From: Kiritimatiellia bacterium
GTDB taxonomy: Bacteria > Verrucomicrobiota > Kiritimatiellia > RFP12 > UBA3636
Direction of reading: 5' to 3'
Assembly (NCBI GenBank): GCA_017424105.1
Contig: JAFPBK010000124.1
Location: 1-36,190 of the forward strand
Length of the DNA: 36,190 bases
Each line of letters opens with the position of its first letter. The first letter of the stretch is position 1. The position numbers and the translations under genes are program-made. Positions 1-7,013 of the stretch are shown here, in pieces. The notes below the pieces were generated by a model. It made no database searches, was not told the DNA's origin, and saw only the letters and a program-made list of their open reading frames with translations.

Positions 1-77
1 CATACATCGATAATGTGGCATTGACAGAAGCAAAAGGATACTCAATGGTATCTATTGAAAAAGTAAAATTTGGTTAA
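1..77 (+). CDS. C-terminal fragment of an unidentified gene
   Basis: An open frame (third frame, first whole codon at base 3) enters from the left edge and ends in TAA at 75-77, giving 24 visible residues that read YIDNVALTEAKGYSMVSIEK followed by VKFG. The phrase IDNVAL is common near the ends of carbohydrate-binding or LamG-like beta-sandwich domains, so an exported protein like those at the right end of this window is possible. That is only a suggestion, because too little is visible for a family call. Confidence 0.5.
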   Translation, partial: YIDNVALTEAKGYSMVSIEKVKFG

Positions 78-167
78 CTATTTTAAATATTTGATGATGT
101 TTTGTAAATACAAAAACTTAACTTACAGCTCTAAAACTAACAAAATCATACTTTCTGACTACAAAAA

Positions 168-212
168 GGTGCATTTAGTTGCGCAATGGTGCGTTTACTT
201 TTGCAATCTACA
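168..212 (+). repeat. Tandem copy of a dispersed intergenic repeat
   Basis: Two 20-bp units lie back to back: GGTGCATTTAGTTGCGCAAT (168-187) and GGTGCGTTTACTTTTGCAAT (188-207), differing at four positions. The second continues with CTACA to 212. Bases 188-212 match the reverse complement of 32611-32635 at 24 of 25 positions, so this is a family rather than chance. A run of eight T follows shortly after. The rest of the 310-base gap between 77 and 388 shows no gene; it also holds the pdxK promoter. Confidence 0.7.
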
Positions 213-315
213 ATAATTTTTTTTGGTTTTCATTCATTTGGTTGCTAAACCTATATTTTAAGTGTTGAATTGTTGGAGGTTATAATTTTTATTTTAAGAA
301 AAATAAATTCTTATA

Positions 316-344
316 TTTACATTTGCGTACAGCAGTTGTATAAT
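316..344 (+). promoter_or_regulatory. Sigma-70-type promoter of pdxK
   Basis: TTTACA at 316-321 and TATAAT at 339-344 are separated by 17 bases, close to the housekeeping consensus. Transcription would start about 35 bases before the pdxK start codon. Confidence 0.7.
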
Positions 345-387
345 TTACACCTATTAAATCATTTTTGAAAACTTAGGGAGGTAAATT

Positions 388-1200
388 ATGAATATTCCAT
401 TTAAAGCAATGACAATTGCTGGCTCTGATGTTAGTGGTGGAGCTGGTTTGGAGGCTGATTTAAAAACATTCCAAGAGCATGGCGTTTATGGTATGGTTGC
501 TCTTACTTGCATTGTAGCTCAAAATCCAACAGCAGAATGGCGTCACGATGTTTATCCTGTTGAGCTAAATGTAATTGAAGCACAGCTTGCAACTATTCTT
601 GATGGTATTGGGGTTAATGCAGCTAAGACAGGTATGCTAGCAACTCAAGAGCTAATTAAACTTGTTGTAAAAACAATTAAAGAGCATAACACACCTAATT
701 TGGTTGTTGATCCTGTTATGGCTTGTAAGGGTGCTTCAACACCTCTAAATCCAGAGGTTGCTACTGCATTGCGTGATGATTTGATGCCACTTTCAACTGT
801 GATTACTCCAAATCTATATGAGGCAGCAATTATGTCTGGTCTTGGTGAGATTAATTCTGTTGAGGGAATGGAAAAGGCTGCTAAGGAGCTTTGCAAGGCA
901 GGTGCTCGCACTGTTCTTATCAAGGGCGGCAGCAAACTTCCTAATGCAACAAAGGCTATCGATGTTGTTTGTTCAGGTGGCGAGATAACACGCCTTGAAA
1001 CAGAGTTAATTCCTAATGCTTATACGCATGGTGCTGGTTGCACAATTTCAGCTGCAATTTGTGCAAATCTTGCAATGGGTATGCCTGTTACTGAAGCAAT
1101 TATGAAGGCAAAGGAATTTGAGCAAAAGGCTCTACAGGGATCATTCCCATTGAATCGTTGGGTAGGTCCATTACGTCATGCTGCATGGCGTGGTCTTTAG
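388..1200 (+). CDS. pdxK: Pyridoxine/pyridoxal kinase of the ThiD-like type
   Basis: A ribokinase-fold kinase of 270 aa. It carries the start AGSDVSGGAGLEADLKTF, then VVDPVM, TPNLYEA, and near the C-terminus NAYTHGAGCTISAAI with the glycine-rich anion hole and the cysteine. This fold covers HMP-phosphate kinase ThiD and the ThiD-like vitamin B6 kinases of Gram-positive bacteria. MVALT, SGLGEINSVE, the GAGCT form of the loop and the ending VGPLRHAAWR resemble the B6 kinases as I remember them, so I prefer PdxK (ATP-dependent phosphorylation of pyridoxine, pyridoxal and pyridoxamine in the cytoplasm). ThiD activity cannot be excluded, and no other thiamine gene is nearby. The start has an excellent ribosome binding site, AGGGAGG at about 375-381. 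The regulator gene begins 18 bases after the stop, so the two are probably co-transcribed. Confidence 0.85.
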   Translation: MNIPFKAMTIAGSDVSGGAGLEADLKTFQEHGVYGMVALTCIVAQNPTAEWRHDVYPVELNVIEAQLATILDGIGVNAAKTGMLATQELIKLVVKTIKEHNTPNLVVDPVMACKGASTPLNPEVATALRDDLMPLSTVITPNLYEAAIMSGLGEINSVEGMEKAAKELCKAGARTVLIKGGSKLPNATKAIDVVCSGGEITRLETELIPNAYTHGAGCTISAAICANLAMGMPVTEAIMKAKEFEQKALQGSFPLNRWVGPLRHAAWRGL

Positions 1201-1218
1201 TCTGTAACGGAATAGATT

Positions 1219-1743
1219 ATGCGAAAAGCTGGTGTAACTAAAAATCAGGGGAAGCCTACGCTTCGTGATGTTGCTGAGGCTGCAGATTGTTCTGTTGCAC
1301 TAGCTTCGCATATTTTAAATAAATCCTACGGAAATATTTCCTGCACCGAGGAGTTGCGTCAAAAAATTGAGCGCGTAGCTGAAGAGTTAGGCTACGCCTC
1401 AATGCGCAGCAAATATTTACCTATAGCTTCACGATCTTACAATATTGGGGTAAATATAGCAGGGATTGAGCATAATGATGCTCAGATTAAGTTGCTGGCT
1501 GAAATAGAAAAGCTGGCAAGCTCTATAGGTTATACATTAGTTGTTTTTGGTTACGCTGCCACAATTAAAGAATCAACAGATTTCTTTAAGAAAAAGATTA
1601 AGCAATCACAAATAGATTTAGTTGTTGATATTGCTGGAACTATAGAGCAAGAATTGTCTTTGCTTACAACAAATCTTGTCCATTCAGGCGATGATATTAT
1701 CTCTCGCTGTACGCATATGCTTTCCACATTTGCAAATGCCTAA
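1219..1743 (+). CDS. Half-length LacI-family transcriptional regulator
   Basis: 174 aa, about half the usual 330. Residues 14-60 form a LacI-type helix-turn-helix with hinge region (TLRDVAEAADCSVALASHIL, then EELRQKIERVAEELGY). Residues about 74-140 match the first part of the periplasmic-binding-protein-like core (NIGVNIAGIEHND, then IDLVVDIAG). The protein then ends, so the second lobe and most of the effector pocket are absent. There is no room for the missing part: the convergent rny gene ends 41 bases downstream. It could be a truncated relic or a working repressor that no longer responds to a sugar. The gene follows pdxK by 18 bases with only a weak ribosome binding site, suggesting translational coupling. 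Confidence 0.75.
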   Translation: MRKAGVTKNQGKPTLRDVAEAADCSVALASHILNKSYGNISCTEELRQKIERVAEELGYASMRSKYLPIASRSYNIGVNIAGIEHNDAQIKLLAEIEKLASSIGYTLVVFGYAATIKESTDFFKKKIKQSQIDLVVDIAGTIEQELSLLTTNLVHSGDDIISRCTHMLSTFANA

Positions 1744-1772
1744 TTTGGCAATTTGATATGTATGTGCTCAGA

Positions 1773-1794
1773 ACGCAAAATAATTATTTTGCGT
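1773..1794. terminator. Perfect 22-bp palindrome between convergent genes
   Basis: Bases 1773-1794 read the same on both strands: the arms are ACGCAAAATAA and its complement. The palindrome covers the stop codon of rny (minus strand) and lies 30 bases past the stop of the LacI-like gene (plus strand). The inner A/T tracts could give a bidirectional intrinsic terminator, although there is no long separate T-run. Confidence 0.5.
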
Positions 1795-3361
1795 ATTCTA
1801 TGCAACGGTTTTCGCGGATGACAACAACTTTAATCTGACCAGGATATTTAACTTCAAGCTGAATGCGTCGTGCAATTTCTTTTGCAAGATTCATTGCTTG
1901 GCTGTCGCTTGTTTCAACTGGGTCAACAATTACATTAATTTCGCGACCTGCCTGAACAGCATAACAATTCTTTGTTTGCTTAAAGGAGGTTGCTATCTTT
2001 TCCATTTTTTCTACACGCTCTAGGTATAGAGATGTGGTTTCACAGCGAGCACCAGGGCGAGAAGATGAAATTGCATCAGCAATTGATGCAATGATTGCAT
2101 AGCGAGTAACATTTGTTACTTCACCATGGTGACCTGCCACGCCAGCAACAATTTCTTCTGGCTGATTTAGCTTGCGTAGGAAATCTGCACCAATCGCTGC
2201 ATGAGGACCCTGAATCTCGTGATCAAGGGCTTTACCGATATCATGCAGTAAACCTATCTTACGAGCGATTGTAGCGTCTAAATGAAGCTCTGTGGCAATC
2301 ATACCAGCAAGATTTGCAACCTCGATGCTATGTTGCAAAACATTTTGTGTGAAGCTTGTACGAAAATATAGGCGACCAAGTTTATTGAGGATTTGTTTGT
2401 CATTCTCAATGATGTTGGCCTTTGCGCATGCTTTTGCACCAATATCGTTGAGATATTTATCAAAATTCTCAGAAACTTCGCGTACCATTTCTTCAATTTT
2501 TTGTACTGTAATGGTGCCACCGGCAATTAGCTTCTCAAGAACAATACCTGCAAGTTCGCGACGCTCAGGAGAGAGTGATGAAACAGTTACGGAGTTTGGC
2601 GCATCTTCGATAATAATATTTACACCAGTAGCAGCTTCAAGTGCGCGGATATTTCTGCCTTCGCGGCCAATAATCTTGCCTTTAACAGTTGGATCATCAA
2701 AAGTAACCGTGCGAAGCATCAGGTCTGTAATGTGTGAGGCAGAGTAGCGCTGCATTGCTGGGATAAGAATCTCGCGAGCCATTTCCTCTGAGGTTTCTTT
2801 GAGGTTTTCTTTCTCACGCTTAATAAGTGTGGAAATGTCCTCTTCAAGTTCCTTCTTAGCTTCATCAAATAGCTCTTTCTTAGCTTCATCGCGAGTGAAG
2901 CGTGCAAGTTTTTGCAGCTTTTCTGTAGCTTCTTTTGCGAGGGCATCAGCTTTTGCTTCGCGCTCTTTGATAGAGGCATTATATTTCTCATTTTCCTCTT
3001 GGCGTTTATCGAGGATAGCTTCTTTTTTATTTATAAAATCGGCTTTGCTATTAAGATTTTGTTCACGGGAAAGAAGTATCTCTTCGCGCTTATTGATTGC
3101 TTCCTGTTCTTTGGAGAGCTGTTTCTTCTGATCGCGAGTAGTTGCTTCGAAAGCTTCGCGTGCTTTGATTGCAGCTGTTTTTGCTTGAATTTCTGCTGTT
3201 CGAATAATATTAGCAGCCTCACGCTCTGCATCAAGCTTTGCTGTTTTAGAATTTTTTTGTAACGAAGAGATTGTGTTTTTAATTAGAATAGAGCGTAGTT
3301 GATAGCCTACGAAGATGCCGATTATTAAACCGGAGAAAGCTGCTACTAATACTTGAACCAT
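1784..3361 (-). CDS. rny: Ribonuclease Y
   Basis: Membrane-anchored endoribonuclease that starts mRNA decay in bacteria without RNase E. At 525 aa it has the normal family length. It has an N-terminal membrane segment (about 3-20), a long charged coiled coil (about 30-205), a KH RNA-binding domain (GKIIGREGRNIRALEAATGV) and an HD phosphohydrolase domain with LLHDIGKALDHE and GHHGEV. The start has AAAGG about 11 bases upstream. It is the last gene of the long minus-strand run, 27 bases after the GldG-like gene. Together with the membrane-anchored RRM protein in the same run, it suggests that RNA handling is partly organised at the membrane; that link is an inference. Confidence 0.97.
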   Translation of the reverse strand: MVQVLVAAFSGLIIGIFVGYQLRSILIKNTISSLQKNSKTAKLDAEREAANIIRTAEIQAKTAAIKAREAFEATTRDQKKQLSKEQEAINKREEILLSREQNLNSKADFINKKEAILDKRQEENEKYNASIKEREAKADALAKEATEKLQKLARFTRDEAKKELFDEAKKELEEDISTLIKREKENLKETSEEMAREILIPAMQRYSASHITDLMLRTVTFDDPTVKGKIIGREGRNIRALEAATGVNIIIEDAPNSVTVSSLSPERRELAGIVLEKLIAGGTITVQKIEEMVREVSENFDKYLNDIGAKACAKANIIENDKQILNKLGRLYFRTSFTQNVLQHSIEVANLAGMIATELHLDATIARKIGLLHDIGKALDHEIQGPHAAIGADFLRKLNQPEEIVAGVAGHHGEVTNVTRYAIIASIADAISSSRPGARCETTSLYLERVEKMEKIATSFKQTKNCYAVQAGREINVIVDPVETSDSQAMNLAKEIARRIQLEVKYPGQIKVVVIRENRCIEYAK

Positions 3362-3388
3362 AATTATAGCCTTTAAAGTTAAAATATA

Positions 3389-4852
3389 TTATATACGTTT
3401 TAGAATAGGGGATACAATAATTAACCCAATAAGAAGAATTGCTAGAGGAAGGTAGACTGCTAATCTAATTGCCAGATCTGACCATCCATCGGCAGGAATT
3501 CCTGAACTTAGCATAGTTGCTTCAGCAGGAATCATTTTGTCTGTAAAATCATTTCCTTTTAACCATTCAATAGCAGAAAAGATAAATAACTTATTACCTG
3601 AGATGCCTTGACCTATCATTGCATTAGAGATAATCGAATCATCTCCGCAAACAACTATACGTGTATTTTGTTTTTTGCCCAAATCATCTGGTTTGCCAAG
3701 TTGCACTGCGGCTGCAATTGTTTTTGGAGATTCAGGTTGTTGTGTAGAAGGATCTGTGAGAATCAAAGGGAAGAATTGAGGTTTATCAGCTAATTCTTTT
3801 GTTGTGAGATACATCTCTGAAACAGGAGAAAGGAAGCAAGGTGCAGAGAATGTTGTTGCAATATTTGTAAGCGGTTCTGTTATCTCATGCTGGTTGTAAA
3901 TTGTTGTGGTTGTAGGTTTAATTCCATATGACTTACCACTAGCAGGAGGTGAGAGTTGGATATTCCATAAATTAAGAAGAGGACCTAAACCATTTGCATG
4001 GTATGACCCAAGTAGAAATAATGCCTTACCACCATTATTTAGATATGTTGAGATTGCATTTATTTCTGTTTCAGAGAAGATAGTTGTTGGACCTGCAATG
4101 ACAAGAATATCACAATCATTAGGAATTTTATTCTCACTACCTAATTGTAGAAGTTCAATGTCATTGTCATAAAGTTCCAGAAGGTGTGCGATATTTGAAG
4201 CACCAGTATGTTTATCCGCACTTGTTGGATTATATTCGCCGTGACCGCTCAAAAAATAAATTTTAGATGAATTTGAATGAAGAAGTTTATGGATTGCAAG
4301 AGTACAAACAGATTCACCTATAAAATTTGACGCAAGATTTGTATTTGTTTTTTGCGTGTTTGGAGAAAAACCGGACAATTCTGCTTCAGAGATACTACGG
4401 AATTCAAGACCACGAGTTATGATAATTGAATTAACTTCAACATCATATTTTTTTAGTATTGCAGCTGTTTCGGTAATATCAAGATTTGCATCAATAATTT
4501 GCGTTTCAATATTTAGTTGGGAGAATTGTTTTGATATTTCTTGATATTCCTTCAAGAGACGGCGAGCAGGTTTTCTAAAAGGGTGTGAACGCTCAAATAT
4601 AGAAATGATTTTAAGCTCGCCTTTTGTTTCGCGTAGGATATCAATAGATTGTTTACTTAAACCATTTGGAACGAGAGAATCATAGTGATATCGAACATAG
4701 ATACGCGAAGCACAAAGATTAGTTAAAAAGAGAAGAATAGAAGCGAAGAGAATAGAAAGAAACACATTAAGCTTAAAAAAGCCAATGGTTCTTTTTATGT
4801 TTTTTTTATCGCTTCTATTCTTTTTCATTTTAATTACTCGTTCCAAAGCCAT
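3389..4852 (-). CDS. GldG-like ABC-transport auxiliary membrane protein
   Basis: 487 aa with one membrane segment near the N-terminus (about 29-50), a large extracytoplasmic region and a second segment at the C-terminus (about 462-484, rich in L and I, ending SPILKRI). The middle contains the features of the GldG / ABC-type auxiliary family: DSLVPNGLSKQSIDILRETK at the start of the soluble part, IYFLSGHGEYNP, and DILVIAGPTTIFSETEINAI. Such proteins normally sit beside an ABC ATPase and a permease (gldA, gldF). Neither is present here, so this copy is an orphan within the window. An alternative start at codon 9 (base 4828) is possible. A small perfect hairpin (4853-4869) lies immediately upstream. 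Confidence 0.75.
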   Translation of the reverse strand: MALERVIKMKKNRSDKKNIKRTIGFFKLNVFLSILFASILLFLTNLCASRIYVRYHYDSLVPNGLSKQSIDILRETKGELKIISIFERSHPFRKPARRLLKEYQEISKQFSQLNIETQIIDANLDITETAAILKKYDVEVNSIIITRGLEFRSISEAELSGFSPNTQKTNTNLASNFIGESVCTLAIHKLLHSNSSKIYFLSGHGEYNPTSADKHTGASNIAHLLELYDNDIELLQLGSENKIPNDCDILVIAGPTTIFSETEINAISTYLNNGGKALFLLGSYHANGLGPLLNLWNIQLSPPASGKSYGIKPTTTTIYNQHEITEPLTNIATTFSAPCFLSPVSEMYLTTKELADKPQFFPLILTDPSTQQPESPKTIAAAVQLGKPDDLGKKQNTRIVVCGDDSIISNAMIGQGISGNKLFIFSAIEWLKGNDFTDKMIPAEATMLSSGIPADGWSDLAIRLAVYLPLAILLIGLIIVSPILKRI

Positions 4853-4869
4853 AATGAGAATATCTCATT
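4853..4869. repeat. Short inverted repeat before the GldG-like gene
   Basis: AATGAGA-ATA-TCTCATT forms a perfect 7-bp stem with a 3-base loop in the 29-base gap between the SGNH gene and the GldG-like gene. It touches the first ATG and could affect its use, or it could be a weak attenuator. No T-run follows. Confidence 0.35.
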
Positions 4870-4881
4870 TATATGGCTATG

Positions 4882-5511
4882 TTAGAATTTTGATGCAAAG
4901 CATTGTGCTAGTTTATCGCCGCCTGCTTCAGTTAGGTGAAGACCATCAGTGTTTAGCAGGCCTTCACCATTGCCAAATGCACTGCGTACATTAACTAGAG
5001 TAACACCTTCTTCTTTTACCACTTGGATAATAGCATTTGAGATGCGCTCACCAGCTGAGTTGAAAATTTCGTGTTCGCCAACCATTATAGGAATTGTAGC
5101 TACAATAGGGATAGAATTGTTTTCTTTACATAAGCGAATCATTGTACGAACGTTTTCCGCAACTTCATTAGCATCATAACCAAATATTGCATCATTGCTT
5201 CCAAACATGATACAAACATATGCAGGCTTTGCTGAGAGAGCAGATTTTACAAGTGAGATGCCTTCGCCAGATTTTTTGCCACCAACACCATAGTTTGCAA
5301 CATTCTTTGAAATCATACCTGCAAGTCTTGATGGGTAAGGAGCTCCATCACAAGCATAGCCTTCTGTTAGACTGTCACCTACACAAGCAACAAGATTTGG
5401 ATTATTGTCGCCAATATCACCAGAAACGCCACCGTCATCGCTCTCACATCCTGTAATAAACAGGAAGGATGCAATTATAGATGTTGCAATAAGTTTTAGA
5501 TTTAGTTTCAT
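4882..5511 (-). CDS. SGNH/GDSL-family hydrolase, lipoprotein
   Basis: 209 aa with a lipoprotein signal (hydrophobic 7-19, lipobox ITGC, lipidated Cys22), followed by a short Asp/Gly-rich linker and one SGNH domain. The four blocks are visible: GDSLTEG with nucleophile Ser47, NYGVGGKKSGEG with the oxyanion Gly, GSND with Asn106, and DGLHLTEAG with Asp189 and His192. Members are esterases or deacetylases acting on lipids, acylated sugars or cell-wall glycans. The lipid anchor places it in the periplasm or outer membrane, but its substrate cannot be read from the sequence. GGAG lies just upstream of the start. Confidence 0.88.
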   Translation of the reverse strand: MKLNLKLIATSIIASFLFITGCESDDGGVSGDIGDNNPNLVACVGDSLTEGYACDGAPYPSRLAGMISKNVANYGVGGKKSGEGISLVKSALSAKPAYVCIMFGSNDAIFGYDANEVAENVRTMIRLCKENNSIPIVATIPIMVGEHEIFNSAGERISNAIIQVVKEEGVTLVNVRSAFGNGEGLLNTDGLHLTEAGGDKLAQCFASKF

Positions 5512-5545
5512 TTTTTCTCCACAATTATTTTAATTAAAAAAATCT

Positions 5546-6277
5546 TTATTGACCTCTTTCAATTCGAGCAGCGAGGCGTTCTGGAAGTCCTGCCGCACGA
5601 ATCCTTGTCTGAGCTGCAGCAATATCATAAGCAACTCGCCTAAAGAATACTTCCTTGCTTTCTGGACAGAAAATGCAATAAGAAGCCATAGGATTTCCAT
5701 CACGTGGCTGTCCTACACTTCCTGTGTTGATAAAGTATTTTTTACCAATCTCTATGCGAATATTTTGAGCTGGCATTTGTTCTACCATCATGCCTTGTTT
5801 TTTAAAAATCGTAGGGACATGCGTATGGCCATGGAAGCAGATTTGTGTGCTTTGGTAATTTAAGTGAGATTCAGCTTCGATTGAATCAAAGACATAACCC
5901 CAACGCTCTGGCATATCAAGTGTGCTATGAACAAGAGTTATATTTTTATTTACGACACTATAAGGAAGCTTTTTAAGCCACTCGACATTTTCAGATGTCA
6001 GTTCGCGACGTGTCCATTCAACAACATTAGCAGCCACAGGATGAAAATCATCAAGAGACTCATTGAAGGCACAATAATGATCATGGTTACCACAAACAGT
6101 TAGAGAGGCATGTTTTTTTATTATTTCCATACATTCATTTGGAGCGGCATTGTAACCGACAACATCACCCACGCAGAGGATGTCTGTAACATTTTCTGTT
6201 GCAGCATCCTCAAGCACGGCATTGAGTGCATCAATATTAGCGTGGATATCTCCAAGTATGGCGATTTTCTTTTCCAT
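5546..6277 (-). CDS. Calcineurin-like metallophosphoesterase
   Basis: 243 aa, cytoplasmic. The metal-binding motifs appear in order: GDIHAN (D-x-H), GDVVGYN (GD), CGNHDH (GNHD) and HGHTHVP (GHTH). INTGSVGQPRDGNP follows, as in the YfcE/MJ0936-like predicted phosphodiesterases. These dimetal enzymes hydrolyse phosphodiesters or phosphomonoesters, and the specific substrate is unknown. The gene begins 8 bases after the ispD stop without a clear ribosome binding site at the right distance, so translation is probably coupled to ispD. Confidence 0.88.
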   Translation of the reverse strand: MEKKIAILGDIHANIDALNAVLEDAATENVTDILCVGDVVGYNAAPNECMEIIKKHASLTVCGNHDHYCAFNESLDDFHPVAANVVEWTRRELTSENVEWLKKLPYSVVNKNITLVHSTLDMPERWGYVFDSIEAESHLNYQSTQICFHGHTHVPTIFKKQGMMVEQMPAQNIRIEIGKKYFINTGSVGQPRDGNPMASYCIFCPESKEVFFRRVAYDIAAAQTRIRAAGLPERLAARIERGQ

Positions 6278-6285
6278 ATAAAAAA

Positions 6286-6969
6286 TTATGCTTGCATTCC
6301 TAGTAAGAGGGCTGCGATGTGTAGATCCTCTGGAACTGTGATTTTAATATTAGGGAATCGACTAGGAATTAAGTGAACTTTTTCGCCAAGCTTTTCAACT
6401 GCGCTTGCTTCATCAGTAATTGTTTCGTCATTGATATCAGCAGCATCAAAAGCGCGAGCTAGCAGATCATATTTAAATGTTTGTGGAGTTTGAACTGTCC
6501 AAATCTTGCTACGATCTAATGTGCTTGAAACAGTTTGTCCTTTTTCTACTAGCTTTACTGTATCGGTCATATGCTGAGCTGCGATACCAGAGCCATTACG
6601 CTTAGCGGATTTGATTGTTTCTGAAATTAGAGCAGGAGTAATGCAAGGGCGTGCAGCATCATGTACTGATACAATTGTTGTATCAGGGTCACATTCCTTC
6701 ATGCCATTACGAACAGATGCCTGGCGGCAAGAGCCACCAGGAACAACTGCTTGAACTTTGCGGCAACCAAACATGCGAGCGACGCCCTGAGTTGCAATTA
6801 CTTGATCCTTACGAACTACAACAATTATTGCATCAATATCAGCGCATGCTTCAAATGCCATCAATGAATATGCCAACACAGGCTTCGGTCCTAGGCTTAA
6901 AAAGGCCTTGTCTACCTTGCCACCCATTCTTTCACTTTTTCCTGCTGCAACAATAATTGCTGTATTCAT
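6286..6969 (-). CDS. ispD: 2-C-methyl-D-erythritol 4-phosphate cytidylyltransferase
   Basis: Third step of the non-mevalonate (MEP) isoprenoid pathway: CTP plus MEP gives CDP-methylerythritol. It is 227 aa, the usual size of the single-domain enzyme. Visible are the nucleotide-binding start AAGKSERMGGKVDKAFL, VSVHDAARP, TVQTPQTF, TDEASAVE and the end NIKITVPEDL. It is not fused to IspF. AAAGGAAA lies at good spacing before the ATG. It sits between secDF and the phosphoesterase in the minus-strand run. Confidence 0.95.
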   Translation of the reverse strand: MNTAIIVAAGKSERMGGKVDKAFLSLGPKPVLAYSLMAFEACADIDAIIVVVRKDQVIATQGVARMFGCRKVQAVVPGGSCRQASVRNGMKECDPDTTIVSVHDAARPCITPALISETIKSAKRNGSGIAAQHMTDTVKLVEKGQTVSSTLDRSKIWTVQTPQTFKYDLLARAFDAADINDETITDEASAVEKLGEKVHLIPSRFPNIKITVPEDLHIAALLLGMQA

Positions 6970-7013
6970 AAGAATTTCCTTTCTAATATAGAAATGTATA
7001 TTTTAGTTAGATT

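Noticed and set aside
388-1200. Calling the first complete gene thiD
   Set aside because: The fold fits both, but the GAGCT loop and the VGPLRHAAWR ending look more like ThiD-like vitamin B6 kinases, and no thiamine genes are adjacent.
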